From assembly GCA_002700095.1 (NCBI GenBank), contig PACL01000019.1:1-44561 (forward strand): a stretch of DNA of 44,561 bases, read 5' to 3'. Numbering within the stretch: the stretch's first letter is position 1; each line of letters starts with the position of its first letter. This DNA comes from Fulvimarina sp. Its GTDB lineage: Bacteria; Pseudomonadota; Alphaproteobacteria; Rhizobiales; Rhizobiaceae. Shown piece by piece: positions 37,170-44,561 of the stretch. Below the pieces are notes generated by a model, which made no database searches, had not been told where the DNA came from, and was given only the letters and a program-made list of their open reading frames with translations. The translations under genes and the position numbers were made by a program.

Positions 37170-37583
37170 ATGCAGATGGATCAGGCGGTCGAGGGCGATC
37201 CGTTCGAGACGGGCGAGGGCGTCGAGGCGGTCGAGTTCGAGCTGGCGCTCGGCGCGAGCGACATCGGCGATATGCTCTTTGAGGATTGCGTGCGGCGGGC
37301 CGCCGAGATGATCGGCGGCGAGTTCCTCTTCGCCATGCCGAGCGACGGCTCCTTCGAGGATGCCAGCGAGATCGCGGCGATCCATCTCGGCCACTCCGAC
37401 GAGGGGCGGGGCCGGGTGTTCTTCGCCGTCCTCAATGCCGAGGGCGACGCCATGCGGGTGGCCGACCGTGAAGAGGTCGGCGACCGCTTCCACGGCTTTG
37501 CGAGGGCCTTCGTCGGCGTCCTCTCGCGCATCCGCGACGAGATGCCCTCCTTCGGCCAGATGGAGCCCGAAGGCACCGCCTGA
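37170..37583 (+). CDS. Hypothetical acidic protein (137 aa)
   Basis: ATG 37170 with GGGAG seven bases before. The product is soluble and strongly acidic, with an opening run MQMDQAVEGDPFETGEG and a central segment EFLFAMPSDGSFEDASEIAAIHLG. No membrane span or signal peptide. I do not recognise the family. The segment LGHSDEGRGRVFFAVLNAEGDAMRVADREEVGDRF looks like alternating strands, so a small ligand-binding or heat-shock-like fold is conceivable. Divergent from the acyl-CoA ligase. Confidence 0.65.
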   Translation: MQMDQAVEGDPFETGEGVEAVEFELALGASDIGDMLFEDCVRRAAEMIGGEFLFAMPSDGSFEDASEIAAIHLGHSDEGRGRVFFAVLNAEGDAMRVADREEVGDRFHGFARAFVGVLSRIRDEMPSFGQMEPEGTA

Positions 37584-37634
37584 CCGGTGAGGCGCCGCAA
37601 GCCGCCGAAATCCTTCGGGGCCGTGACGCGGGGG

Positions 37635-38273
37635 CTACCAGCGCAGGAGGCGTGAGCCCGCACAGGCCCCCGCGGCGACCAGCACCAGCGTCGCCATCGG
37701 ATACCACATCGCCACGAAGAGCGGCGAATCGTCCGGGCAGTGGGCGGCGTAGAAGAACGCCGAGATTCCCGCCGAGGCAAGGCCCGCGACCGCTCCGGTC
37801 AGGGCCGGCCGCGTCGGCGCCTGGCACGACAGTGCGAACAGCAGCAGCAGCAGCACGGGCGCGCCCATCGTCGGGATGGCGATCAGGCAGTTCATGGCGT
37901 TTCCGCCGATGGCGCGGACCTCCCGCAGATCCGCCGGGACGACCACGAGCTCGACGGCGACGGCGGTCAGGAGCAGCGCCGCCGGACACAGGAGCAGCCA
38001 CAGGCGATCGCGCCACGGCCGCGCCGGGCGCGCCAGCGCCGCCAAAAGGCCGAGCGCCGCGGCGAACAGCAGCCCCGCCTCGACGAACTTCATCACGAAG
38101 CGCAGCGTCGTCAGGGAGGCGATGGCGTCCGGCCGCGGCCCGAGCAGGGGCATGAACACGGCGAAGGCGAGGAGCGGTGCGACGGCGGCGGCCAGCCAGA
38201 GCGGCAGCACGAAGCCGCCGTTGCGGGGTGCGGCCCTGCCCGAGAGTTCCGCGATCAGGTCGTTGGTCTGCAT
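37635..38273 (-). CDS. nrsF: NrsF-family anti-sigma factor (DUF1109)
   Basis: 212-aa membrane protein with six hydrophobic segments that holds SigF inactive at the membrane. Two cysteines, C129 (NAMNCLIAIP) and C179 (AAHCPDDSP), stand in the positions of the conserved pair in Caulobacter NrsF (recalled as C131 and C181), which is needed to respond to chromate, cadmium and copper. Its ATG shares a base with the sigF stop (TGATG), so regulator and anti-regulator are made together. Confidence 0.9.
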   Translation of the reverse strand: MQTNDLIAELSGRAAPRNGGFVLPLWLAAAVAPLLAFAVFMPLLGPRPDAIASLTTLRFVMKFVEAGLLFAAALGLLAALARPARPWRDRLWLLLCPAALLLTAVAVELVVVPADLREVRAIGGNAMNCLIAIPTMGAPVLLLLLFALSCQAPTRPALTGAVAGLASAGISAFFYAAHCPDDSPLFVAMWYPMATLVLVAAGACAGSRLLRW

Positions 38274-38827
38274 CACTTGTTTCCGAATTTCTTGGCGATC
38301 GCCGAGAGACCCCGGTGAAACGCCACCCTCACGGCCCCCTCGCTCATGTCGAGCTCGCGGGCCGTCTCGCTGATCGACTTGCCTTCCACCGACAGCGCCG
38401 AGACGACGGCCTGCTGCCGGCCGCCGAGCGAGGCCACCGCCCGGCCGACGTCGTGGGCGACGGCGGTGGGCGTCGCCGACGGATCCTCGAAGACGTCGCC
38501 CATCGCCTCGATGTCGATCTCGATCCGCCTGCCGCGCCGGCGATAGGCGTCGATCGCCTTGTAGCGCGCGATCGCGAACAGCCATGGCGCCACCGGCTCG
38601 CCAGGCCGCCACGTGTGCCGCTTGGAATGGACCGCCAGGAGGATTTCCTGGACCAGATCCTCCACGTCGAAACCGGCCGAATGATGCGGCATGCGGCTCG
38701 CCGCGAAGCGTCGCAGGATCGCCGCCGCGTCGGTCAGGAACGCCCGATAGGCCTTTTCGTCGCCTGCCAGGGCACGAGCGAGGAGGTCGTCGAGCGCCTG
38801 GAGCTTGGACGATGGGGCAGGCGACAT
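38273..38827 (-). CDS. sigF: ECF sigma factor, SigF-like
   Basis: 184-aa extracytoplasmic-function sigma factor. Region 2 spans about 25-95 (DVEDLVQEILLAVHSKRHTWRP, APWLFAIARYKAIDAYRRRGRR), and region 4 about 125-180 (SVEGKSISETARELDMSEGAVRVAFHRGLSAI). Followed by nrsF and divergent from bufA, the arrangement known from heavy-metal-responsive SigF regulons in Caulobacter. The expected target is the buf promoter at 38932-38959. Confidence 0.9.
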   Translation of the reverse strand: MSPAPSSKLQALDDLLARALAGDEKAYRAFLTDAAAILRRFAASRMPHHSAGFDVEDLVQEILLAVHSKRHTWRPGEPVAPWLFAIARYKAIDAYRRRGRRIEIDIEAMGDVFEDPSATPTAVAHDVGRAVASLGGRQQAVVSALSVEGKSISETARELDMSEGAVRVAFHRGLSAIAKKFGNK

Positions 38828-38897
38828 GGGAGTGCTTTCGAAGCGACCGGGGACTTTGTTTCGAGCATGCAGAATTTTTTCGCCTCTGGCATCGCTC

Positions 38898-38921
38898 TAC
38901 CTTCACTTGAGCGTGAAGGTA
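38898..38921. promoter_or_regulatory. 24-bp perfect dyad in the sigF-bufA divergent region
   Basis: TACCTTCAC-TTGAGC-GTGAAGGTA, 9-bp perfect arms with a 6-nt spacer. The halves ACCTTC/GAAGGT recall CueR-type copper operators, with slightly different spacing (from memory). It lies between sigF and the bufA promoter, 11 bp upstream of the -35 element. A second regulator besides SigF is therefore likely. Confidence 0.55.
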
Positions 38922-38931
38922 AGGTGACGTC

Positions 38932-38959
38932 GTAACGGAATTTCCTGCGAGGGCGAAAC
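38932..38959 (+). promoter_or_regulatory. SigF-type ECF promoter of bufA
   Basis: GTAACG (38932-38937), 16-nt spacer, CGAAAC (38954-38959). The GTAAC/CGAA pair with 16-nt spacing is the form I recall for Caulobacter SigF promoters. The leader to bufA would be about 55 nt. Confidence 0.6.
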
Positions 38960-39021
38960 GGCGGGACGAGGCCACGAACGAACGGCCTCGCAACGCAACG
39001 TCCTCAACGGGAGACCCGATC

Positions 39022-39315
39022 ATGGATCGTCGTACCTTCAGCCTGGCCCTCGCCGGTTCGCTCGCCGCCGCCACCGCCCTCGTCGCCGCAGCCCCCGCAT
39101 CCGCTGCCGAAGACACCGTCAAGTGCTACGGCGTGGCGCTCGCCGGCCAGAACGATTGCGCCGCCGGCGCCGGCACCACCTGCGCCGGCACCTCCACCGT
39201 CGACTACCAGGGCAATTCCTGGAAGGCCGTGCCGGCCGGCACCTGCGAGACGATGGAACTGCCGGGCGAGCGCATGGGCTCGCTCGAGCCGCTGACCCGC
39301 GACCTGCCGAGCTGA
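39022..39315 (+). CDS. bufA: Bufferin-1 precursor (DUF2282), copper-binding RiPP
   Basis: 97-aa precursor. Residues 1-29 are an export signal with twin arginines ([12 protein letters not shown]...) and cleavage after ASA. The mature part has four cysteines (VKCYG, NDCAA, TTCAG, GTCET) and the DUF2282 stretch [15 protein letters not shown]. In known bufferins the MNIO enzyme BufB with BufC converts inner cysteines to thiooxazole-type heterocycles, and the exported product binds copper. First gene after the SigF-type promoter; a hairpin follows at 39334. Confidence 0.93.
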   Translation: MDRRTFSLALAGSLAAATALVAAAPASAAEDTVKCYGVALAGQNDCAAGAGTTCAGTSTVDYQGNSWKAVPAGTCETMELPGERMGSLEPLTRDLPS

Positions 39316-39333
39316 TCCGGCCCTGATCCGACG

Positions 39334-39362
39334 GGCGGGTCCGGCCTGGCGCCGGATCCGCC
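39334..39362 (+). terminator. Strong hairpin between bufA and bufB
   Basis: 12-bp stem (one G-U pair), 5-nt loop CTGGC, followed by TTT. It starts 19 nt after the bufA stop. Probably a partial terminator or mRNA-stabilising element, giving more precursor than enzyme. Confidence 0.6.
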
Positions 39363-39395
39363 TTTCCGCATCCCCATCCGCCGGGAGAAACCATC

Positions 39396-40265
39396 ATGGC
39401 GCTGCCGATCGCTGCAGGTGTCGGGCTGAAGCCGGAACATGTCGAGACCATCCTTGAGACCGAGCCCAGGCTCGGCTTCTTCGAGGTCCATGCGGAAAAC
39501 TACATGGGCGAGGGCGGCCTGCCCCACCATCAGCTTGCGGCCATTGCCGGGCGCTATCCGCTGTCGCTGCACGGGGTCGGCCTGTCGATCGGCGGCGAGG
39601 GCGATCTCGACCGGGACCACCTGAAGCGCCTCCGCCGCCTCGTCGAGCGCTACCGGCCGGCGAGCTTTTCCGAGCACCTCGCCTGGTCGACCCACGAAAG
39701 CACCTTCTTCAACGATCTCCTGCCGCTTCCCTATACGCCCGAGACGCTGGACCGGGTCGCCCGCCACGTCGCCGAGACGCAGGATTTCCTTGGAGTCCGG
39801 ATGCTGCTCGAAAACCCCTCGACCTATCTGGTCTTCGAGGAATCGACGATCGACGAGATCGACTTCCTCGCCTCCGTCAGCGAATGCACCGGCTGCGGCC
39901 TGCTGCTCGACGTCAACAATGTCGTCGTCTCCTCGATCAACCACCGCCTCGATCCCGTCGCCTATGTCGACCGCTTCCCGCTCGACAAGGTCGGCGAGAT
40001 CCATCTCGCCGGTTATGACGAGGTCACCGACGAGGCCGGCGAGCGCCTTCTCATCGACGCCCATGCCTCGCCGGTCCTGCCCGACGTCTTCGACCTCTAT
40101 CGCCACGTGCTGAGGCGGGCCGGCCCGTTGCCGACCCTCGTCGAATGGGACAACGACGTGCCGGAATTCCCGGTGCTCTACGAAGAGGCCTTGCGGGTAA
40201 CTGCAGCCTTGCAGGACGCCGGGCACGGCCTGCCGGAGGCGGCGATTTGCCGCTCGGCCGCATGA
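39396..40265 (+). CDS. bufB: BufB, multinuclear iron oxidase (MNIO, DUF692)
   Basis: 289-aa TIM-barrel iron enzyme that modifies cysteines of bufferin. Candidate iron ligands, in DUF692 order: H59 (LHGVG), H94 (SEHLAW), E139 (LLENP), D172 (LLDVNN), H183, H203 (EIHLAGY), D221, H223 (DAHA) and E250 (VEWDND). All are present, so the enzyme looks intact. It follows bufA after 80 nt and overlaps bufC by ATGA. Confidence 0.94.
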   Translation: MALPIAAGVGLKPEHVETILETEPRLGFFEVHAENYMGEGGLPHHQLAAIAGRYPLSLHGVGLSIGGEGDLDRDHLKRLRRLVERYRPASFSEHLAWSTHESTFFNDLLPLPYTPETLDRVARHVAETQDFLGVRMLLENPSTYLVFEESTIDEIDFLASVSECTGCGLLLDVNNVVVSSINHRLDPVAYVDRFPLDKVGEIHLAGYDEVTDEAGERLLIDAHASPVLPDVFDLYRHVLRRAGPLPTLVEWDNDVPEFPVLYEEALRVTAALQDAGHGLPEAAICRSAA

Positions 40266-41117
40266 GCCTCGAACACACACTGCCGCGCCAACCGAGCCCG
40301 GGCCAGCCCAATCCGGGCCACACGAGTCGGGACCGCCTGAGCCAAGTGGACGCGAGCCAATTCGCCGCCGCCCTCCTGCCGCGCGAGGCGGCGATGCCGG
40401 AGGGGCTCTCCACCCGTTCCGGCCGGCGCGACGCCGCGCGCTTCGCGGTCTACCGCAACAATGTCGGCGTCGGGCTGACGCGGGCGCTGGAGCGGCGCTA
40501 TCCGGTGACGCTGCGCCTCGTCGGCGAGGCGTTCTTCCGGGCGATGGCGCGGGAATTCGTCGTGCTCGTCCCGCCCGTCTCGCCAGTGATGCTCGCCTAT
40601 GGCTCGCAGTTTCCGGATTTCGTCGCAGCCTTCCCGCCGGCAGCCGGCATCGCCTATCTCGCCGACGTCGCCCGGCTTGAGGACGCCATGGCCTCGGCCT
40701 TCCATGCCGCCGACGAGGCGTGCCTCGCCATGGCGGCGCTGACGGCGATCCCCCCCCGACGATCTCGGCGACGTCCGGCTCGCCGCCCATCCCGCCTGCC
40801 GGCTCCTCGTCTCGCCGCACCCAGCCGGCACGATCTATGCGCGGCACAGCCAGGACGCCGTCTCCCCCGTCACGCACTGGCGCCCCGAAACCGTCCTCGT
40901 CACGCGGCCTCACATGCGTTGCGAAATGCAGGTCTTGCCAGCCGAGGAGGCGGGCTTTGCCGCAGCGCTTCTGTCCGGCGAGGCGCTCGGCCCGGCCGCC
41001 GAGGACGCGGCCACCCGCGGCGGCTTCGACTTCGGCCGCGCGCTGCTTCGCCTCGCCTCGGCCGGCGCCTTTTCCGCCGCGGTGAATTCAGCTCACAAGG
41101 AAGCCCGCCATGCTTGA
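40262..41117 (+). pseudogene. bufC: BufC (DUF2063), interrupted by a +1 shift in a C8 tract
   Basis: BufC is the DUF2063 partner that presents the precursor to BufB. The frame from ATG 40262 is a good match (AARFAVYRNNVGVGLTRALERRYPVTLRLVGEAFF) up to codon 163. Then a run of eight C (40750-40757) shifts it into Arg-rich nonsense that would overlap bufD. Removing one C restores DDLGDVRLAAHPACRLLVSP...GTIYARHSQD and a normal end at 41117, for 284 aa. Either a base-calling error, a real mutation, or slippage. The restored 3' end overlaps bufD by 8 nt, as expected of an operon. Confidence 0.85.
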
Positions 41118-41595
41118 AAGACTGCACCGCGCCGAGGCGATGCTCGCCGCCATCCCTCAGTCCCTGCCGCTGCTCGCCCTGCGCTTCGCCCTCGCCGTCC
41201 CGTTCTTCCGGTCGGGCCTCACCAAGTGGGACGGCTTCCTGCAGCTGTCCTCCGGCGCGAAATACCTCTTCCAGCAGGAGTTCAAGCTCCACATTCTCGG
41301 CGGCCAGTTCGCCTATCCCTTGCCGCTCGTCTCGGCGTCGCTCGCCGGCATCGCCGAGATCGTCCTGCCGATCCTTCTCGTCCTCGGCCTCGGCACGCGC
41401 TTTGCCGCCATCGCCATCCTGGCGATGACGGCGGTGATCCAGCTGACCATTCCCGGCGGCTGGGCCAATTTCCATCTGCCCTGGGCGGCGATGGCCCTTG
41501 CGCTGGTCGTCTATGGCGGCGGCAGGCTGTCGCTGGACACGCTGCTCATGAAGCGGCCGGCCGGCAGCGGCGGGCCGGCGACGCGCGCCGTCTGA
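41110..41595 (+). CDS. bufD: BufD, DoxX-family membrane protein
   Basis: 161-aa DoxX protein with four hydrophobic spans (for example LALRFALAVPFF, LAGIAEIVLPILLVLGLG, AAIAILAMTAVIQLTI, WAAMALALVVYGGG) and RSGLTKWDGF near the N-terminus. DoxX proteins close many bufferin operons; a redox or export role is assumed, not shown. The start overlaps the restored bufC end by 8 nt. Confidence 0.88.
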   Translation: MLERLHRAEAMLAAIPQSLPLLALRFALAVPFFRSGLTKWDGFLQLSSGAKYLFQQEFKLHILGGQFAYPLPLVSASLAGIAEIVLPILLVLGLGTRFAAIAILAMTAVIQLTIPGGWANFHLPWAAMALALVVYGGGRLSLDTLLMKRPAGSGGPATRAV

Positions 41596-41603
41596 TCGAA
41601 GGC

Positions 41604-41627
41604 GCGGGAGGCAGCATCGCCTCCCGC
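41604..41627. terminator. Hairpin between bufD and the oxidoreductase gene
   Basis: Perfect 9-bp stem GCGGGAGGC/GCCTCCCGC with a 6-nt loop, between convergent stops at 41595 and 41638. Likely acts on both strands. Confidence 0.65.
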
Positions 41628-41637
41628 CATGGCGTCC

Positions 41638-43215
41638 TTACAGCAGCTGCTTGGGCTGCCACCCGACCGCTTCGAGGCTGCTCTTCGACGGCGTCGGGTC
41701 CGACGTCAGCATCAGGCCGTGGAGGTCGGCGGTGACATCCGCCTTGCCGCGGCCCAGCGCCGCGATCACCTTGTCGTCCTTGATGTAGAAGGCGGTGTAG
41801 CTGCCGGCCTCAAGGTCGCCCTCGATATGGCACTCGTCGTAGTCTTTCGCGTGGCCGACATAGTGGATCGGTCCGTATTGCGCCGACCAGAAGAACGGGA
41901 TGCCGGTATAGGGGCTGGTTTCGCCGAGCATCGCCCGGGCGGCGTAGCGGCCATGCTGCTCGGCCACCCGCCAGTGTTCGATCCGCGTCGCGTAGTCCCG
42001 CCCGTGCAGCGGGAATTTCGCCACGTCGCCGCCGACGAAGAGGCTGGCATCCACCGACAGATCCGGTCCGACGTCTACGCCCCCGGCCGCCTCGGCAGCC
42101 GCCCCGAAAATCGACAGCCGGGGCTGGGCGCCGACGGCGATCAGCACCATGTCGGCCGGCACCTCCTCGCCGCTGGAAAGATGCACGGCGCTGACATGGC
42201 CCCGTTTTTCCTCGATCGCGGCGACATCGGTGTTGGTCATCACCGTGACACCCTTCTCCCGGTGCTGCCCGACGATCTGGCCGGCGACGGCGTCGCCCCA
42301 CTTGCTGGCAAAGGGGAGCGTCTCCTGCGAGACCACCGTCACCGCCTTGCCGTTGGACACGAGAGCGGCGGCGGCCTCCATGCCGATGAAGCCGGAGCCG
42401 ACGATGACGATGGCCTGCGCGCTTTCGGCCGCAGCCTTGATCCGTCTTGCGTCGTTATGGGTTCGCAGCGTGTACACGTTGGGAAGATCGGCGTTCCGGA
42501 CGGGCAGGGTCGCCGAGCTGCTGCCGGGCGCGGCGAAGCAGCGGTCGTAGACGAGGCCTTCGCCGACGCCCGTCTTGCCGGTGAAGTGAATGGTCCGGGT
42601 CTGAGCATCGATCCGCTCGACCCTCTCGGTGATCCGCTCGACGCCGATCGCGTCCAGCCCCCCGCTGCCGACGAGGGGCAGGTCGTCGTCGGAGGTCTTG
42701 CCGGCCAGATAAGTCTTCGACAGAGCGGTGCGGTCGTAGGGCGTCTCGCCGTCGTCGGAGAACATCACGATGCGCCCGTCGAAGCCCCGGCGCACCAGTT
42801 CCTGCGCGCAGGCGAGGCCGCCGGCGCCGCCACCGACGATGGCGAAGATCCGGTTGCCGCCGGCCTTGCGTTCCGACGGCTCGACCTCCGGCCGGTGCTC
42901 GCCCGCACCTTCCGGCACCTCGACGAGGACGCGGCCGTCCACCACCGCCGTCTCGAAGCGGGCGAGGCACCCCTGGCCCGGTGGCTCGATGTGATCGCCG
43001 GACGCCAGGTCGAAATTGGCGTGATGCCACGGGCAGATGACGCGGGTGCCGATGCGCGTGCCGTTCTTCAGCGGCGCGCCCTTGTGGGTGCAGCGGGCGC
43101 CGGTGGCGAGCACCCGGTCGCCATCGCGGGCGAGGAGGATCCTGATCCCGCCTGCCTCGACTTCGTGGAGGCCGTCCTCGGAAAGGTCGGCGAAAGCGGC
43201 GACGTCGTGTTGCAT
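41638..43215 (-). CDS. Rieske domain-FAD/NAD(P)H oxidoreductase (AIFM3-like)
   Basis: 525-aa cytoplasmic flavoprotein. Residues about 1-105: Rieske [2Fe-2S] domain with C42-x-H44 and C61-x2-H64 (RCTHKGA, CPWHH). Then a pyridine-nucleotide-disulfide reductase module: FAD motif IVGGGAGGLAC near 128, a second Rossmann motif VIVGSGFIGMEAA near 273, and FVGGDVAKF. A C-terminal reductase domain follows. The same fusion occurs in AIFM3-like proteins and ferredoxin reductases of oxygenases. No oxygenase partner is nearby. ATG 43215 with AGGGA upstream. Confidence 0.9.
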   Translation of the reverse strand: MQHDVAAFADLSEDGLHEVEAGGIRILLARDGDRVLATGARCTHKGAPLKNGTRIGTRVICPWHHANFDLASGDHIEPPGQGCLARFETAVVDGRVLVEVPEGAGEHRPEVEPSERKAGGNRIFAIVGGGAGGLACAQELVRRGFDGRIVMFSDDGETPYDRTALSKTYLAGKTSDDDLPLVGSGGLDAIGVERITERVERIDAQTRTIHFTGKTGVGEGLVYDRCFAAPGSSSATLPVRNADLPNVYTLRTHNDARRIKAAAESAQAIVIVGSGFIGMEAAAALVSNGKAVTVVSQETLPFASKWGDAVAGQIVGQHREKGVTVMTNTDVAAIEEKRGHVSAVHLSSGEEVPADMVLIAVGAQPRLSIFGAAAEAAGGVDVGPDLSVDASLFVGGDVAKFPLHGRDYATRIEHWRVAEQHGRYAARAMLGETSPYTGIPFFWSAQYGPIHYVGHAKDYDECHIEGDLEAGSYTAFYIKDDKVIAALGRGKADVTADLHGLMLTSDPTPSKSSLEAVGWQPKQLL

Positions 43216-43350
43216 CGAGCCGGTCCCTGTCTGTCTGGAATGGTTCGAAGCCAACGGCGACGATCCCCGAGGGTTCCCGGCGGTCTGCCCGCGCCGTCCG
43301 ATCGCGTGCCATCGGCGAGGCGGTAAAAGTGCGCAGGACAAGGTCGCATG

Positions 43351-43378
43351 AAAAAGGCGAGTGACCGAACCACTCGCC
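43351..43378 (-). terminator. Rho-independent terminator of the L,D-transpeptidase gene
   Basis: On the minus strand: GGCGAGTG, 7-nt loop, CACTCGCC, then TTTTT. The stem is perfect (8 bp) and the U-tract real. It lies about 125 nt past the stop at 43502 and 135 nt before the oxidoreductase start, separating the two genes. Confidence 0.85.
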
Positions 43379-43501
43379 TCGAATCAGGTCTGGAAGAGAA
43401 TGAGCTTCTGCCGGATCACGCCGACGGGATGTCCGCGCCCGGTCTCGATCAGGCGCGTCTTCGCCGTGAAAGCTTGCTCCTGCCGCGGCTCCTCCGGTCC
43501 G

Positions 43502-44209
43502 TTAGACGTAGGCGCCGCTGCGCACGAGGACCGGCGCGCCGACATTGACCCGATCGTAGAGGTCGATGATGTCCTGGTTCATGAAGCGGATGCAGCCGGA
43601 GGATTCGTTGGTGCCGATGGTCCAGTATTCCGGCGAACCGTGCAGGCGATACAGCGTGTCGCGACCGCCCTGGAAGAGGTAGAGCGCCCGGGCGCCGAGC
43701 GGGTTCATGATGCCGCCGGGCATGCCGCTGGCATATTCGGAGAGCTCCGGCTTCCTCTGGATCATCTCGCGGGGCGGCGTCCAGGTCGGCCAGATGCGCT
43801 TCATCCTGACGTCCGCCCGGCCGCTCCAGCCGAAGCCCTCGCGGCCAACGCCGACGCCGTATCGCATCGCCCGGCCACCCGGCATGACGTAATAGGCGAA
43901 TTTGGCGCTCGTATCGACGACGACGGTGCCCGGCTTCTCGCCGGTCGGATCGGCGACTTCGCGGCGCAGGAACTGCTCGGGAACCCGGCTGAGATTGACG
44001 GCGGGAATCACCTCGCCATTGTCGACCATGCGGCCATACATCTCCCGATAGCGGGAGCTGCCGTAGCTTCCGCCACCGGAAAACGCTGTCAGCGTCGAGA
44101 TCGTCGCGCGCGAGGCGCTGGCGCAGCCCGAACCCGCCGCCATGGCGCCGAGACCGGCAACCGTCAGGAAGCCGCGCCGCGACAGAAGTCGTTCGTTGAA
44201 ATCACTCAT
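43502..44209 (-). CDS. L,D-transpeptidase (YkuD family), Tat-exported
   Basis: 235-aa cell-wall enzyme that cross-links peptidoglycan stem peptides or attaches proteins. A clear twin-arginine signal SRRGFLT (10-16) is followed by a hydrophobic stretch and GSGCAS, which may be a weak lipobox. The YkuD domain (about 85-232) ends with the catalytic block LHGSPEYWTIGTNESSGCIR; its Cys is the nucleophile. ATG 44209 fits the signal peptide better than a start 17 codons upstream. Single gene with its own terminator. Confidence 0.9.
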   Translation of the reverse strand: MSDFNERLLSRRGFLTVAGLGAMAAGSGCASASRATISTLTAFSGGGSYGSSRYREMYGRMVDNGEVIPAVNLSRVPEQFLRREVADPTGEKPGTVVVDTSAKFAYYVMPGGRAMRYGVGVGREGFGWSGRADVRMKRIWPTWTPPREMIQRKPELSEYASGMPGGIMNPLGARALYLFQGGRDTLYRLHGSPEYWTIGTNESSGCIRFMNQDIIDLYDRVNVGAPVLVRSGAYV

Positions 44210-44561
44210 CGTTCCAGCCTTGTACTTATTTTTGCAGATGCGGCCATTCCAGGGGCGCATCCTTCGGAAATCCTTTTACACAAACCTTTATCCGGCCAAT
44301 CGGTTCCGCCATCACGGACGCTTGAAAGCGTGTCGCTTCGACCCCGGGTGTGACCCTGGCGACATGCCGCAGCGTCATCGATCGGTCGCCTCTCGGCCCC
44401 TCGATGCCGTCCTCGGCAAAAAACTTATCCCCACCCCTGCCGCCCTCCGGCATCATCCCCTGACCGCCGGCCCACGGAACGGGCACGAATGATCACCGGG
44501 ATCGTTCGGGGGCCGGCGGGCGGTGTCCGCGGCGGCGTGCTCTTCCGGAGGGCGCCCGTCC
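44210..44561. other. Right-end region without a supported gene
   Basis: The left part (44215-44310) is AT-richer and probably carries the promoter of the L,D-transpeptidase. An ATG at 44489 opens a frame (MITGIVRGPAGG...) to the window edge, with only a weak ribosome site, so a gene may begin here but cannot be judged. A lone TTATCCCCA at 44425-44433 resembles a DnaA box. Confidence 0.4.

Noticed and set aside
44425..44433. TTATCCCCA, one mismatch from a DnaA box
   Set aside because: Single copy, no cluster of boxes, and no dnaA, dnaN, parAB or repABC nearby, so no case for an origin.
44226..44486. 86-codon minus-strand frame near the right end
   Set aside because: No ribosome site, no recognisable domain, and it overlaps the probable promoter region of the L,D-transpeptidase gene.
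44489..44561. Possible gene start running off the right edge
   Set aside because: Only 24 codons visible, weak ribosome site and a composition-biased peptide; not enough to call.

Overview
The window reads as chromosomal DNA of an alphaproteobacterium, most likely a Hyphomicrobiales (Rhizobiales) relative. The reasons are the very high GC content, strong third-position GC, GTG/TTG starts, many 1-4 nt gene overlaps, an RpoN-type promoter before amt, and a SigF/NrsF-bufferin module of the Caulobacter type. No rRNA, tRNA, CRISPR array, insertion sequence or phage structural gene is visible. Long antisense open frames are common and are a by-product of the base composition.

Layout. 1-381: 3' end of an ABC exporter. 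509-2084: amt with a newly recognised 58-aa single-span protein behind it, driven from a near-consensus sigma-54 promoter. 2508-4297: an XRE-cupin regulator and a radical SAM protein with an N-terminal cluster domain. 4504-4570: a scar holding only the FAD-binding N-terminus of a flavin monooxygenase. 4573-11222: a seven-gene operon (GntR, ADP-ribosylglycohydrolase, PfkB kinase, Pot-type binding protein, two permeases, ATPase). It matches the yegUVW set of E. coli but is coupled to an ABC importer rather than an MFS nucleoside carrier.

11553-22999: a complete aerobic nicotinate (vitamin B3) pathway. nicAB (molybdenum hydroxylase with three haem c motifs) makes 6-hydroxynicotinate, nicC makes 2,5-dihydroxypyridine, nicX opens the ring, nicD releases formate, nicF releases ammonia and nicE turns maleate into fumarate. 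A MarR regulator (nicR) and an SSS symporter with a 60-aa partner complete it. Three copies of one 18-bp dyad sit before nicE, between nicR and nicA, and before nicC, and define the likely NicR regulon. 23251-25947 encodes a Pat-type acyl-CoA synthetase/GNAT protein acetyltransferase.

26068-35115: a 1,920-aa DUF4011 SF1 helicase-nuclease and a HEPN Abi-family protein (both candidate anti-phage genes), separated by an MBL-fold hydrolase and a DUF1499 membrane protein. 35360-37583: a fatty acyl-CoA ligase and an unknown acidic protein. 37635-41595: sigF-nrsF divergent from bufABCD, a copper-buffering RiPP operon with a metal-responsive ECF sigma switch. The region between them carries a SigF-like promoter and a 24-bp dyad, and bufC is broken by a C8 tract. 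41638-44209: a Rieske-FAD oxidoreductase and an L,D-transpeptidase with a clear terminator.

Most promising for novelty: the yegUVW-ABC operon, the nic regulon with a two-component SSS transporter, the bufferin locus architecture (hairpin between precursor and enzyme, dyad, C8 frameshift), the DUF4011 nuclease-helicase, and the amt-linked small membrane protein.
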